Shown here one piece after another: positions 1-8,318 of a stretch of DNA of 64,000 nucleotides. Numbering within the stretch: position 1 is the first letter of the stretch; each line of letters opens with the position of its first letter. The position numbers were made by a program, and so were the translations under genes. Origin of the DNA: Thiodiazotropha sp040506195. GTDB lineage: Bacteria > Pseudomonadota > Gammaproteobacteria > Chromatiales > Chromatiaceae. The notes under the pieces were generated by a model. The model worked only from the letters and a program-made list of their open reading frames with translations. It did no database searches and was not told where the DNA came from. The stretch covers positions 372,001 through 436,000 of the forward strand of contig JBEVXH010000003.1 in the NCBI GenBank assembly GCA_040506195.1, in the 5' to 3' direction.

Positions 1-44
1 GCAGGCATCTCAGCGCCATTGAACCCGGTTGATCTCCGTCTCGA

Positions 45-64
45 TCCCACGCTCCTGCGTGGGA
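45..64. repeat. Short palindromic repeat, copy 1
   Basis: The ends TCCCACG and CGTGGGA form an inverted repeat. A second, slightly diverged copy lies 60 bases further on. It resembles the CCCACG/CGTGGGAACG palindromes scattered between genes in many proteobacteria. It carries no gene. Confidence 0.5.
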
Positions 65-104
65 ACTCATACCTCGTTTTTTACTCCTCCACCTGCCTCT
101 GCAT

Positions 105-124
105 TCCCACGCGGGCGCATGGGA
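105..124. repeat. Short palindromic repeat, copy 2
   Basis: This is the second copy of the CCCACG...GTGGGAACG-type palindrome, here with one arm changed (GCAT in place of GCGT). Both copies lie upstream of the rpoH promoter region. Confidence 0.45.
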
Positions 125-210
125 ACGAGAATCACGCTCCAATTGGAACCAAACCAGATCATATAATTTAACTTGTTGTTTTTAAGGCAATTTACCTCCA
201 CAGACCAGTG

Positions 211-238
211 GGAACTTTTACTTCGACGCTTGGTCATA
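211..238 (+). promoter_or_regulatory. Candidate sigma-E (RpoE) promoter of rpoH
   Basis: The -35 element GGAACTT is at 211-217. A -10-like TCATA follows at 234-238, with 16 bases between GAACTT and TCATA. The known sigma-E pattern is GGAACTT, 15-16 bases, then a TC-starting -10, and E. coli rpoH P3 has GAACTT-N16-TCTGA. The predicted start of transcription, about 245, abuts the CIRCE operator. A perfect TATAAT also occurs at 162-167 but without a convincing -35, so a second vegetative promoter there is only possible. Confidence 0.55.
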
Positions 239-246
239 TTAATCGA

Positions 247-273
247 TTGGCACTCCTCTACAGAGAGTGCTAA
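247..273 (+). promoter_or_regulatory. CIRCE operator (HrcA binding site) upstream of rpoH
   Basis: The sequence reads TTGGCACTC, nine bases, then GAGTGCTAA. The established CIRCE consensus is TTAGCACTC-N9-GAGTGCTAA, so 17 of 18 conserved positions and the spacer length match. The one mismatch would still pair as G-U in RNA, so the transcript could form a 9-bp stem here. The site sits at the predicted start of the sigma-E-like promoter and about 34 bases before the rpoH start codon, a position suited to repression by HrcA. No hrcA gene is in this window. Confidence 0.85.
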
Positions 274-306
274 TATTCAACCAGCCGTTATTTGAGGGGA
301 TACTCG

Positions 307-1152
307 ATGAGCAATGAAAACGCACTGACAGCACTGCCATCAGGCAGTATGGATGCCTATATCAGCGCCGCTTTCCAACTGCCCATGCTGAGCGCCGAGG
401 AAGAGAAATCCCTGGCGATCAGGCTGCGTGATCAAAAGGACCTCCAGGCTGCTCAGACACTGATAACCTCGCATATCCGCTTCGTCGTTCGCGTTGCCCG
501 CAACTACAGCGGCTATGGCCTCGCCCTGCCCGACCTGATCCAGGAAGGCACCGTCGGCCTGATGAAGGCGGTCAAACGCTTCGACCCCGATATGGGGGTG
601 CGTCTGGTCTCTTTCGCCGTCCACTGGATCAAGGCGGAGATCCATGAGTACATCCTGAAAAACTGGCGCATCGTCAAAGTGGCCACCACCAAGGCCCAGC
701 GCAAGTTGTTTTTCAATCTGCGCAGTTCCAAAAAGCGTCTGGGCTGGTTCTCCAAGGAGGAGGTCAACGACGTGGCTCAGGACCTGGGCGTCAAACCCGA
801 AACCGTGATGGAGATGGAATCTCGTCTCTCAGGCAAGGACATCGCCTTCGACGGCCCCATGCAAGAGGATGATGATCAGATGACTGCGACTCCGGCCGGT
901 TATCTGAGCGACATGCGCATGGAACCCGCATCTCTGCTCGAGTCCTCGGACAGCGAGTCGCAGATGAAACAGCGCCTGGTCAACGCTATGCAGGTTCTCG
1001 ATGAACGCAGCCGAGAGATACTGCAAGCCCGCTGGCTGGGCGATAAGAAATCGACCCTGCATGAACTGGCGGAACGTTTTCAAGTCTCGGCGGAACGCAT
1101 TCGTCAGATCGAGAAAAACGCCATGACCAAGCTCAAGGCGCACCTTGCCTAG
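307..1152 (+). CDS. rpoH: RNA polymerase heat-shock sigma factor RpoH (sigma-32)
   Basis: This sigma-70-family factor directs RNA polymerase to heat-shock promoters. At 281 residues it has the usual RpoH length. Region 2 (about residues 50-120) includes the DLIQEG and RFVVRVARNY stretches. It is followed by the RpoH-specific box QRKLFFNLRSSKK and a C-terminal region 4 helix-turn-helix (LHELAERFQVSAERIRQIE). The ATG at 307 is chosen over an upstream TTG because GAGGGGA at 294-300 is a good ribosome site at the right distance. The gene is monocistronic, with a hairpin just after the stop. Upstream lie a sigma-E-like promoter and a CIRCE operator, so both envelope stress and HrcA may control it. 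Confidence 0.97.
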   Translation: MSNENALTALPSGSMDAYISAAFQLPMLSAEEEKSLAIRLRDQKDLQAAQTLITSHIRFVVRVARNYSGYGLALPDLIQEGTVGLMKAVKRFDPDMGVRLVSFAVHWIKAEIHEYILKNWRIVKVATTKAQRKLFFNLRSSKKRLGWFSKEEVNDVAQDLGVKPETVMEMESRLSGKDIAFDGPMQEDDDQMTATPAGYLSDMRMEPASLLESSDSESQMKQRLVNAMQVLDERSREILQARWLGDKKSTLHELAERFQVSAERIRQIEKNAMTKLKAHLA

Positions 1153-1178
1153 ACTGGCAACCAGATTGTGCGGTATTC

Positions 1179-1202
1179 GTCGTTACCCGTCAGGGTAACG
1201 AC
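1179..1202 (+). terminator. Hairpin after rpoH
   Basis: GTCGTTACCC and GGGTAACGAC form a perfect 10-bp stem with the 4-base loop GTCA, starting 26 bases after the rpoH stop. No T-run follows, so it may act as an RNA-stabilising 3' hairpin or a weak terminator rather than a classic intrinsic terminator. Confidence 0.5.
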
Positions 1203-1569
1203 ACTCCAATACATAATCCCTTCCAAAGCCCACTACACCCAGGTCACCTCCGCCTCATGACATGGGTATGAGTCTATATAGTATGGCTTCACCGATATGA
1301 TGATAGGAAAACCCAGTAAATGGAGGTCATGATGGTCTATAAAGATAGTGATGACGCGCTTTCTATAGAGAGGTGACAACCTCAACGGCCAGTTTTACCC
1401 GCCTGACAGGGGATATTTGAAGAAAATGCCAGCACCTTGGCAAGGCATTGGATAGATGCATTGGGTTTCATTAAGATGCAATAACAGAAGGCGGCGAAAT
1501 TCTGAGCCCTGAAGGTAAATAGTTATCCGTGGTGACTAACCCAAGCGAATAGCCAAGGAGAGAGCCCTC
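1203..1569. other. Gene-poor stretch
   Basis: About 370 bases lack a convincing gene. An 18-codon frame from the ATG at 1320 to the stop at 1376 is preceded by no clear ribosome site and matches nothing I recognise. The stretch ends with AAGGAGAG at about 1555-1562, the ribosome site of the HAD gene. It may hold eroded coding sequence. Confidence 0.4.
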
Positions 1570-2208
1570 TTGCACCATATTATGTTTGATGTTGATGGAA
1601 CGCTCGTAAGATCATACGAGCTTGATGAGATTTGCTATCTCGAGGCGGTGTATGAAGTTTTAGGTCATCATCTAGATACCGACTGGACCAAGTACACCCA
1701 TATAAGCGACGCCGGTATTCTTGAACAGTATATTATCGAAAATGGACTTGATGCCGGGGGAAACAGCATACGCACTGAAGTAAAAGAGGTCTTCAGCAAC
1801 AAAATAGCCAGCCACCTCAAAAAAAACCCGGCACAGCAGGTACCTGGCGCCGCAAAATTTATTGCCGAGCTGCGCCGACTGGAAAATTTAAGCATGTCGG
1901 TTGCCACCGGCGGCTGGTACGAAACCGCTATAATGAAATTGGAATCAGCTGAAATTGATGTTGCGGGCATCCCAATTGCATCCTCAAACAATCATTATTC
2001 ACGAACCGAAATAATGAAAATCGCCAAAGAAAAAGCCGTTGGAAACAATAAAGTTCCCTGTACGTATTTTGGAGACGGGGAATGGGACAAAAAGGCTTGT
2101 GAAGAGTTGGGCTACAACTTTGTGCTGGTGGGAAACAGGACAAATCATTTTCAAAATATCATGGATTTCAATAATGCAGAACAGGCAATGGAATACATCG
2201 GATTATAA
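1570..2208 (+). CDS. HAD-superfamily hydrolase
   Basis: This is a haloacid dehalogenase-fold phosphatase or related hydrolase of 212 residues; the substrate cannot be told. The N-terminal motif I is DVDGT, with D7 and D9 the expected nucleophile and acid/base. VATGG (111-115) fits motif II, a lysine near 150-155 fits motif III and GDGEWD (168-173) fits the magnesium-binding motif IV. A helical cap is likely between about 15 and 85. The chosen start is TTG, seven bases after AAGGAGAG; ATG at 1582 would leave almost no sequence before motif I. The base composition is more A+T-rich than the core genes around it, which suggests acquisition. Confidence 0.8.
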   Translation: MHHIMFDVDGTLVRSYELDEICYLEAVYEVLGHHLDTDWTKYTHISDAGILEQYIIENGLDAGGNSIRTEVKEVFSNKIASHLKKNPAQQVPGAAKFIAELRRLENLSMSVATGGWYETAIMKLESAEIDVAGIPIASSNNHYSRTEIMKIAKEKAVGNNKVPCTYFGDGEWDKKACEELGYNFVLVGNRTNHFQNIMDFNNAEQAMEYIGL

Positions 2209-2229
2209 CTCGGCATCGGCCACAGCGAC

Positions 2230-2664
2230 ATGAGCCTCATAGACCGTTTCAACTCGTTCGCTGCAGATTTCGAGACTTGCATTGTCGATGACCATTGGCA
2301 TCGACTTGAAAAACACTTTGCAGAGAATGCCACATATTGGAACGTTGGTGGACCTGATCCAAGGATCAAAGGCCGACAGTCAATCATCGATTTTCTAAAA
2401 AACGACGTTTCGAACAACGATCGCAAATTTGATTCACGCAGATTGCACGCCATGTCGGAACCAATGGTGGTTGGCAATAAGCTGATTCGGAATTGGCGCT
2501 GCACCTACAAGTTATCCGGGGCGCCCGACCTTGTCGTGAAAGGCGAAGCAAGGTACATATTTGATGGTGAATTGATACAATCCCTGGAGGAGGAAATCAC
2601 TCCGGAGTCTATCGAAAGGTATACAGCATGGATGGAAGAATACGGCCCCATGCTGCCAACCTAA
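2230..2664 (+). CDS. NTF2-like (SnoaL-type) domain protein
   Basis: This 144-residue protein has the pattern of the NTF2/SnoaL-like cone fold: an N-terminal helix followed by HRLEKHFAENATYWNVGG, a glycine and IDFL segment (KGRQSIIDFLKND), then strands ending in an acidic helix. Members include small isomerases, cyclases and ligand-binding proteins, so no reaction is assigned. It begins 21 bases after the HAD hydrolase stop on the same strand and may share its transcript. Confidence 0.65.
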   Translation: MSLIDRFNSFAADFETCIVDDHWHRLEKHFAENATYWNVGGPDPRIKGRQSIIDFLKNDVSNNDRKFDSRRLHAMSEPMVVGNKLIRNWRCTYKLSGAPDLVVKGEARYIFDGELIQSLEEEITPESIERYTAWMEEYGPMLPT

Positions 2665-2752
2665 CAATAAATGCAAGGCGTAGCCCCCTGGGGATGCCCG
2701 GTTTCGCAGACCGCTACATTTTTTTAATTTTCCGATAACCATGGAATAGCGT

Positions 2753-2995
2753 ATGCAAATGATAAGTGCGGCATGGAAATACGCAACGGCATTAGCAGCT
2801 GCACTTATCGTTCTCAACCCCGAAATGATCGAGCTTGCACTTTTTGTCGATGCCATAGGGCTTGAATTGTTCTTAATGCAATTGGAAATTCAGGTAGCTG
2901 CAATAATATGCGCATTACTAGAAGCCAGTCTTTGCATATATAATACGCATCTGCGCAATCTGCCTTCCGAAAATATCATGGAAAAATATCGATGA
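2753..2995 (+). CDS. Small hypothetical membrane protein
   Basis: The frame encodes 80 residues with two hydrophobic stretches (about 8-21 and 25-63, the latter rich in Ile, Leu and Ala). This suggests a small inner-membrane protein with two or three short helices and a charged C-terminus. I do not recognise a named family. A start two codons later (ATG at 2759) is equally possible. The next bases stay open in another frame for about 35 codons, so the gene might once have been longer. Confidence 0.45.
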   Translation: MQMISAAWKYATALAAALIVLNPEMIELALFVDAIGLELFLMQLEIQVAAIICALLEASLCIYNTHLRNLPSENIMEKYR

Positions 2996-3282
2996 AGAAC
3001 CGGGGTTGCTGGTTTATACCGCACATAGCCCGGCAATACTCATGCAGCGGCTGGTTATTTCCGCCGCAACAGGTGTCGCGCTGAATATCGTATCGTAGAC
3101 AGCATCCCGGGAACACCATTCAGCATTGGCGCCTTTGAATTTACACACTTTTCAGTTGGCAAGTCATTTAAACGATAAACTACGGGATTACATAATCAAG
3201 CGACTGCCGGCGTTGACGACCATTCGTTTTCGACATCAAGTATGATTGACAGACTAAAGAACCAGAAAGGTAACATCCGGAT

Positions 3283-3570
3283 ATGGCAAACGCATATATT
3301 ATTGGACATATTACAGTACGCGACTCAGACAAATGGTTGGAATACCGCAGCAAGGTCCCGGCCACTCTGGAAACCTGGGGTGGTGAGTTGATCTTCAGAG
3401 GTAAACTGTCATCAGTACTCTCAGGGAGTCATAATCACAGTAATACCGTAGTAATACGCTTCTCGGATTTGAAAGCCTTGGCCGGCTGGCATGCTTCTCC
3501 AGAGTATCAATCGCTTATTCCTCTCAGGCAGGAGGCCGCTGAGATGGATTTGCTTGTATTTGAAGAATAG
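3283..3570 (+). CDS. DUF1330-family protein
   Basis: The 95-residue product fits the DUF1330 dimeric alpha/beta-barrel family. It starts AYIIGHITVRDSDKWLEYR, has ETWGGELIFRG in the middle, and later VVIRFSDLKALAGWHASPEYQ. Family members are small ferredoxin-like-fold proteins of unknown function, related in shape to the monooxygenase-like protein at 58.8-59.1 kb. An AAGG ribosome site precedes ATG at a normal distance. It stands alone between gene-poor sequences. Confidence 0.8.
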   Translation: MANAYIIGHITVRDSDKWLEYRSKVPATLETWGGELIFRGKLSSVLSGSHNHSNTVVIRFSDLKALAGWHASPEYQSLIPLRQEAAEMDLLVFEE

Positions 3571-4087
3571 AACGCAACGGTTAGCCATTACATCGTTTCA
3601 GATACCGTTCAGGCGCCGGGACATTCGACGATCCGCACGCCAAGATTGTCATCAGTGACGATATCGATTTCGTGCATGAAACTGAGCAACGCTTCTATGA
3701 GGTCACAACGACCCATCGGCGCATGAAACGGAGCTTCGCTGATCAAACAGTATCACGGGCTAAAGGAGTTTCTGCCTGGGGTATCGTTGCGCTATGCAAT
3801 CAAGATCGCTCTGCGCGGCGACTCTCAATGGTACTATCTCTCTCAGATCGTGCTGGTTGATTGATTACAACACCCTATTTCCCGATCGTCATTCCCACAA
3901 CCTTCTCCGATGACGCGGGGGAACAGTCCGAAAGCATGCGGTGGCTGCCGAACAGGTCCTGAAGAGGAAATACCAGCGTCGCTGTTTATCTTTATTATTC
4001 TGCGTTTAGAAAGAGTCAGCGCCTCCGTTGTTGCGCCATTCACCTGTTCCCCGTTAGACTGCTCACCCCCCAAGGAAAAGGAGATAC
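3571..4087. other. Gene-poor stretch with degenerate coding sequence
   Basis: No intact gene is visible. Frame fragments look protein-like: 3624-3740 (FDDPHAKIVISDDIDF, then ETEQRFYEV) faintly resembles a BrnT-type toxin, and 3742-3864 (ending RGDSQWYYLSQIVLVD and a stop) lies in a different frame. Neither has a proper start. I read them as frameshifted remnants. The BrnT likeness is weak. Confidence 0.3.
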
Positions 4088-4105
4088 ATGGCCTGTCATG
4101 CGTAA
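4088..4105 (+). CDS. Possible five-codon leader peptide overlapping the surface-protein start
   Basis: ATG at 4088 follows AAGGAGA at an ideal distance and encodes Met-Ala-Cys-His-Ala before TAA. The start codon of the large surface protein (4098) lies inside this tiny frame, while the ribosome site is about 14 bases from that start, which is unusually far. Translation of the large protein may therefore depend on termination and re-initiation. It could also be chance. Confidence 0.25.
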   Translation: MACHA

Positions 4106-6875
4106 AGTAGAATGGTTATTCCTGGCGATGATGTTGTGCTATCACAACCAAGTCCAATCAGACATTTTGGATCTTCCCCCTGAGACGCCCAACAACTTTG
4201 AACCATTTACCCTTAGTTCGGAATGTCCCTCTTATGGGATAGACAAATTTTTTGGGGCTATAGCTGAGAGGGACGAAATTAATATCTATACCGGTGTCTA
4301 TCAGAGCGGTTTTGTGGCTCCGTGTTACAACAACAGTGTAGAAGTCGGACCATTCGCTTCGGGCAGTTACACGATTAATTACTACACATCCGAAAACGGA
4401 GGACCCTTCCTGCTACATGATTCTCAAAATATCGTGATCGACAAGGTCAGTGAAAATGAGCCTGCCTCAGGTCGTGTCATTATCAGCGGTGAGGCGGCTG
4501 AGGATCAAGTGGTCGCAACCAGTCATACAGTCAGAGATAGCAACGGCATGGGGGAGATCCGCTATCAATGGTACCGCAATGGCCAGCCTATCCCCGGGGC
4601 GATATATGATAGCTATCTTCTGACGGACGATGATGTCGCTCATGACATACATTGCGTCATCAGTTTCGAGGATGGCCTGGGGGTCACTGAAAGCGTCATA
4701 TCCCTGCCTGTCGGCGCACCCGGCGGAATCGCCAATACCAATGATCAGCCGGTGGGCTCAGTATACATACGCGGTTCGGTGTCAGAAGGATCAACATTGA
4801 CGATCGATACCAGTGGCCTCTACGACCCGGACGGAATCGCCGATCTCAACTATCATTGGAAACGCCGTTATCGGTCCTACTCTACACTGGATCAGGATAT
4901 CGGATCGAATAACCACACCTTTGTGCCGACCATTAACGATCGCTACTTTTATCTAACGGCCGTCGTGACTTATACCGACCTTCACGGCACCCGCGAACGT
5001 GCGGAGGCAAATATTACCGGCCGCCTGGCACCCACTAGCCGTCCGGTCGTGACGCCTCCCATCGACCTGACACTACCAGCCACCGGCGCCCTGACGCGCG
5101 TGGATCCAGGCATGGCAACCGCCAGGGACGATGATGAAGGCGCACTCGACACGGATTTGAGACATCTGGTCAGTAACGGGATTGTCACCCCGCCTCCCAC
5201 TCAGGGACAGCTCGATCTGCCACCCGGCACCCATCTGTTGACCTGGACGGCGGATGATAGCGACGGGATCACCGGCGAAGGGATTCAAATCGTCAGGATC
5301 GATCCGATCATCAACTATGGTGGGGACCGCGACGGCCCAGTTGACGGTAACCTTGGCTGCCCATTGATATTGAACGGGGAAGCGGCCCGTTACCCGGTTT
5401 CAGTCCCCTACACCTTGTCCGGAACCTTGCTGGCGGATGGTGGTGAACAGGTGCTGCATGCGGCGACGTATCAGATTGAACAACCTCAACTGGTGTCCAT
5501 GCTCGCTCTACCCGATGGCCTGTTCGAGCAACTATCGGAGTATGCCAGCCTGCAACTGACGATGGCCCCACCGACCAATGCGGTGATGGGTGAAAAGAAC
5601 ACCTGCCGAATCCTGTTGCGCAGCGATAATTTTGTCCCGAATGTGGCATTGACCGCCCACCAGGGGGAGGTGCCTTCACGCATTGTGAGTCAAACCGGCG
5701 GCACTGTTACCCTGACTGCCACCGTTGAGGATTTGAACAGCGGCGACAGGCACAGCTATGACTGGAGTGAAAGCGACGGGCGCCTGACTGATCTCGACAG
5801 TGAGATTGGCAGCCTGACATTCGACCCCGCGGGTCTCGAGCCCGGTCTCTACCGGGTGAGACTGAGTGTCAGTAACGCAACTGCGAGCGGCGACACCGAG
5901 CTGAGTCTATGGGTGGTAGCCGCGACATCCGAACTGACCAACGTCGACAGCGATGGCGACGGCGAAACCGATTTCGCTGAAGGCAGCGGCGATAGCGATG
6001 CAGACGGCATACCAGACTATCTGGATCCTGTCGGATTGCCGGGCAATGTTCTGCCTCAGACGCCCGGGAGCGATAACGGTTACCTGATGGAGGCCGATTC
6101 GGGATTACTGCTTAGCCTGGGGGATATCGCCTTTTTTGCCCAGCATCACGGGGCCCTGATCAGCCGCAGCGATATTCTCGATTATGTCGCCAACGGTCTG
6201 GGTGGCGAAGCGGACACGGAACGCTATCCCTATGCAGGCGGCCTGTTCGACTTTCGCATCGACGGCATCAACCAGATGGGCGCGAGCGTAAAAGTCGTGA
6301 TACCGCAACGGCAGGTGATTGAGTCGGGATCCGTCTATCGCAAGCTGACGCCGACGGGTTGGGGCGAGTTTGTCGTGGATGAACACAATTTGATCAAGTC
6401 GGCCGCCGGTGAGGCAGGACTCTGCCCCTCCCCCGGTGATAGTACCTATCAGGCCGGACTGAGCGAAGGGGCCTGGTGTGTCGAGCTGACGATCGAAGAC
6501 GGCGGACCCAACGATGCCGACGGCCTAGCCAACGGAAGAATCGCGGATCCGGGCGGTGTCACCACAGCCCTGTCCGACGATAGCGGATCCGGCAGCGGTG
6601 GCGGCGGCATATTCTCACTATGGCTGTTGCTGCTGGCCATGTTTCATCGTCTGCGAGTCAGGTTGAATTTCATACCAGCACTGATCGAGGCAATGAAACA
6701 GCAGCGTGAAAGTGACAGCGTTGACGAGATAGATGGAATGATGCGCTGTCCGGCTGTCACTGGATTGCATCCAACAACGGCCCGTCGAGGTATTCCGCAA
6801 TACGATCCGGTGTCGGCGACTCGAGGCGGGGAACCTCTCCCAAACATGGCGCCGGCAGCCAGGACTGCAATGTGA
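4098..6875 (+). CDS. Large secreted surface protein with Ig-like repeats, choice-of-anchor U region and C-terminal sorting signal
   Basis: The product is probably exported and surface-attached. A signal peptide covers about residues 1-21. Two Ig-like repeats of the kind with RYQWYRNGQPIPGA occupy about 105-205 and 215-310. A PKD-like section (YDWSESDGRLTDLDSEIGS) lies near 545-605. A calcium-binding thrombospondin-3-like stretch (DSDGDGETDFAEGSGDSDADG) lies near 615-640. A region resembling choice-of-anchor U domains covers about 660-825. The tail has SGGGG, then a hydrophobic segment (IFSLWLLLLAMF), then HRLRVR, a GlyGly-CTERM-like signal processed by rhombosortases. About 70 further residues follow and overlap the 3' end of bioD. 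They look unnatural, and a one-base shift would stop translation right after HRLRVR. The true C-terminus is therefore probably near 6665. Confidence 0.8.
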   Translation: MRKVEWLFLAMMLCYHNQVQSDILDLPPETPNNFEPFTLSSECPSYGIDKFFGAIAERDEINIYTGVYQSGFVAPCYNNSVEVGPFASGSYTINYYTSENGGPFLLHDSQNIVIDKVSENEPASGRVIISGEAAEDQVVATSHTVRDSNGMGEIRYQWYRNGQPIPGAIYDSYLLTDDDVAHDIHCVISFEDGLGVTESVISLPVGAPGGIANTNDQPVGSVYIRGSVSEGSTLTIDTSGLYDPDGIADLNYHWKRRYRSYSTLDQDIGSNNHTFVPTINDRYFYLTAVVTYTDLHGTRERAEANITGRLAPTSRPVVTPPIDLTLPATGALTRVDPGMATARDDDEGALDTDLRHLVSNGIVTPPPTQGQLDLPPGTHLLTWTADDSDGITGEGIQIVRIDPIINYGGDRDGPVDGNLGCPLILNGEAARYPVSVPYTLSGTLLADGGEQVLHAATYQIEQPQLVSMLALPDGLFEQLSEYASLQLTMAPPTNAVMGEKNTCRILLRSDNFVPNVALTAHQGEVPSRIVSQTGGTVTLTATVEDLNSGDRHSYDWSESDGRLTDLDSEIGSLTFDPAGLEPGLYRVRLSVSNATASGDTELSLWVVAATSELTNVDSDGDGETDFAEGSGDSDADGIPDYLDPVGLPGNVLPQTPGSDNGYLMEADSGLLLSLGDIAFFAQHHGALISRSDILDYVANGLGGEADTERYPYAGGLFDFRIDGINQMGASVKVVIPQRQVIESGSVYRKLTPTGWGEFVVDEHNLIKSAAGEAGLCPSPGDSTYQAGLSEGAWCVELTIEDGGPNDADGLANGRIADPGGVTTALSDDSGSGSGGGGIFSLWLLLLAMFHRLRVRLNFIPALIEAMKQQRESDSVDEIDGMMRCPAVTGLHPTTARRGIPQYDPVSATRGGEPLPNMAPAARTAM

Positions 6876-7443
6876 TGATGTTTTCTTCCAAGGCCTGCAT
6901 CTGCGGATCGACCAGATTCGCAATCCAACCTTTGAATGGGACCCCGCTGTGGAGCATGCATTCGGCCGTCATCAAGGCGTGATTGAGACAGCCAAGCCTT
7001 ATACCAACCACCAGTATCACCGGCAGATCAAGGGTACGGACCAGGTCGGCCAGGGTGATGCTGTCGCCTAAGGGCACGTGCCATCCGCCGACTCCCTCCA
7101 CGACCACTCTGTCGGCCATATCCTGCAGCTGGTTATAGCCTTGCATAATCTCATCCAGCCTGATCGGCTGACCTTTGGCCATGGCGGCGAGATGAGGGGC
7201 AATAGGGGGTTGATAGACCAGGGGGTTCACGGAGGAATAGGGAATCTCCCGGCTGCATTGGGCTTGTATCCGCAACGCATCCTCATTGCGTAATCCATCC
7301 TGGGTCATGTCCGCGCCCGATGCGATAGGCTTCATCCCCAGCACCGACTCCCCTTGCTGCTGCAGATTGTGCATTATCCCAAGGGTAATCTCTGTCTTAC
7401 CGCAACCGGTATCGGTACCGATAACAAACAAGCCGCCGCTCAT
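6757..7443 (-). CDS. bioD: Dethiobiotin synthetase BioD
   Basis: This enzyme carries out the ATP-dependent carboxylation of 7,8-diaminononanoate to dethiobiotin in the cytoplasm. The 228 residues match family length. The P-loop GTDTGCGKT lies at the N-terminus, followed by the KPIASG segment and VVVEGVGGWHVPL, as in known BioD proteins. Its start overlaps the bioC stop by four bases (ATGA), so it is translationally coupled as the last gene of bioBFHCD. The convergent surface-protein frame overlaps its 3' end by 119 bases. No bioA is present in this operon, so the preceding transaminase step must be encoded elsewhere. Confidence 0.96.
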   Translation of the reverse strand: MSGGLFVIGTDTGCGKTEITLGIMHNLQQQGESVLGMKPIASGADMTQDGLRNEDALRIQAQCSREIPYSSVNPLVYQPPIAPHLAAMAKGQPIRLDEIMQGYNQLQDMADRVVVEGVGGWHVPLGDSITLADLVRTLDLPVILVVGIRLGCLNHALMTAECMLHSGVPFKGWIANLVDPQMQALEENIITLQSWLPAPCLGEVPRLESPTPDRIAEYLDGPLLDAIQ

Positions 7444-8318
7444 CCCTGTCCCCTCCTTGCGATGCCGATTTGATCCACGGGAATGGCAGTCACACCATCG
7501 ATCTGACGCTGTCGGGGCGCCCAGGCATGTCCGTAAACCACTTCATAACTGGCCGGTAACCCGCCGTCCATGCGAAAAGACTCGTAGGCCTCGTACATCG
7601 CCCGCAATCGCCCTTTTCCGGTCAATCCCCGCGGCCTGTTACGGGTCACATTATGCGCACCCAGTGTCTTCAGATCGCGCATCAGCGAAGACACATCATC
7701 GTAGGTAAGCCGCATGCGATCCACGTCCACCACCGGTTCCGCCAGACCGGCCCGTACCATGGCATCACCCACATCATGCATATCAGGAAAGGGGCTGACG
7801 TGGCTGTGGCCATCCACGTGTGACCAGCTCTTGCGCAGCTCCTGCAGGGTGTCGGGACCGAACGTGGAGAACAACAGCATACCGTTAGGACGTAAAACCC
7901 GCAGAAACTCGCTGAAGGTACCCTGCAGGTCATTGCACCACTGCAGGACCGCATTGGAAAAGATCATATCCACGGACTGATCGGCCAGTGGCAGCTGTTC
8001 CGCATCGCCGCAGATGCAGACGGGCCTCCTCAACCAGCCTCCCCGTTTACGCACCTGGTGCAGCATCGGCATGGCGAAATCGAGGGCGATGGTGCGCGCC
8101 TTCTTGTAGTGCTTTTTCAATGCCAGTGTCGCTTCACCTGTCCCAGCACCCACGTCCAGCACGACCTGGGGCTGGTGACGGATGTATGTCAGCCTCTGCA
8201 ACATACGCCTGCCGATCTCCCGCTGAAGCTCAGCCACTTCATCATAGTGGGAAGCGGCATGGGAGAAGGCTGCTCGCGCCTGCCGTTTGTCGATGGCGCC
8301 GGTTTGTCCTTTATCCAT
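7440..8318 (-). CDS. bioC: Malonyl-ACP O-methyltransferase BioC
   Basis: BioC methylates malonyl-ACP so that fatty-acid synthase can build the pimeloyl chain. The 292-residue protein starts with DKRQARAAFSHAASHYDEVAELQ, typical of the family. It carries the SAM-binding motif LDVGAGTGEATLAL and the later FSNAVLQWCNDL and FSTFGPDTLQELR signatures. It overlaps bioH by eight bases and bioD by four. BioC and BioH act as a pair: one adds and the other removes the methyl ester. Adjacency in this operon supports both calls. Confidence 0.95.
   Translation of the reverse strand: MDKGQTGAIDKRQARAAFSHAASHYDEVAELQREIGRRMLQRLTYIRHQPQVVLDVGAGTGEATLALKKHYKKARTIALDFAMPMLHQVRKRGGWLRRPVCICGDAEQLPLADQSVDMIFSNAVLQWCNDLQGTFSEFLRVLRPNGMLLFSTFGPDTLQELRKSWSHVDGHSHVSPFPDMHDVGDAMVRAGLAEPVVDVDRMRLTYDDVSSLMRDLKTLGAHNVTRNRPRGLTGKGRLRAMYEAYESFRMDGGLPASYEVVYGHAWAPRQRQIDGVTAIPVDQIGIARRGQG

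Noticed and set aside
1320..1376. 18-codon frame between rpoH and the HAD gene
   Set aside because: Too short, no clear ribosome site and no recognised product.
2992..3096. Continuation of the small membrane protein in another frame
   Set aside because: The run has no start of its own and I cannot match either half to a longer family; a frameshift cannot be shown.
3624..3740. BrnT-like toxin fragment
   Set aside because: Similarity is limited to a short FDDPHA...ERFY-like run, with no start codon, no partner antitoxin and a frame change after it.
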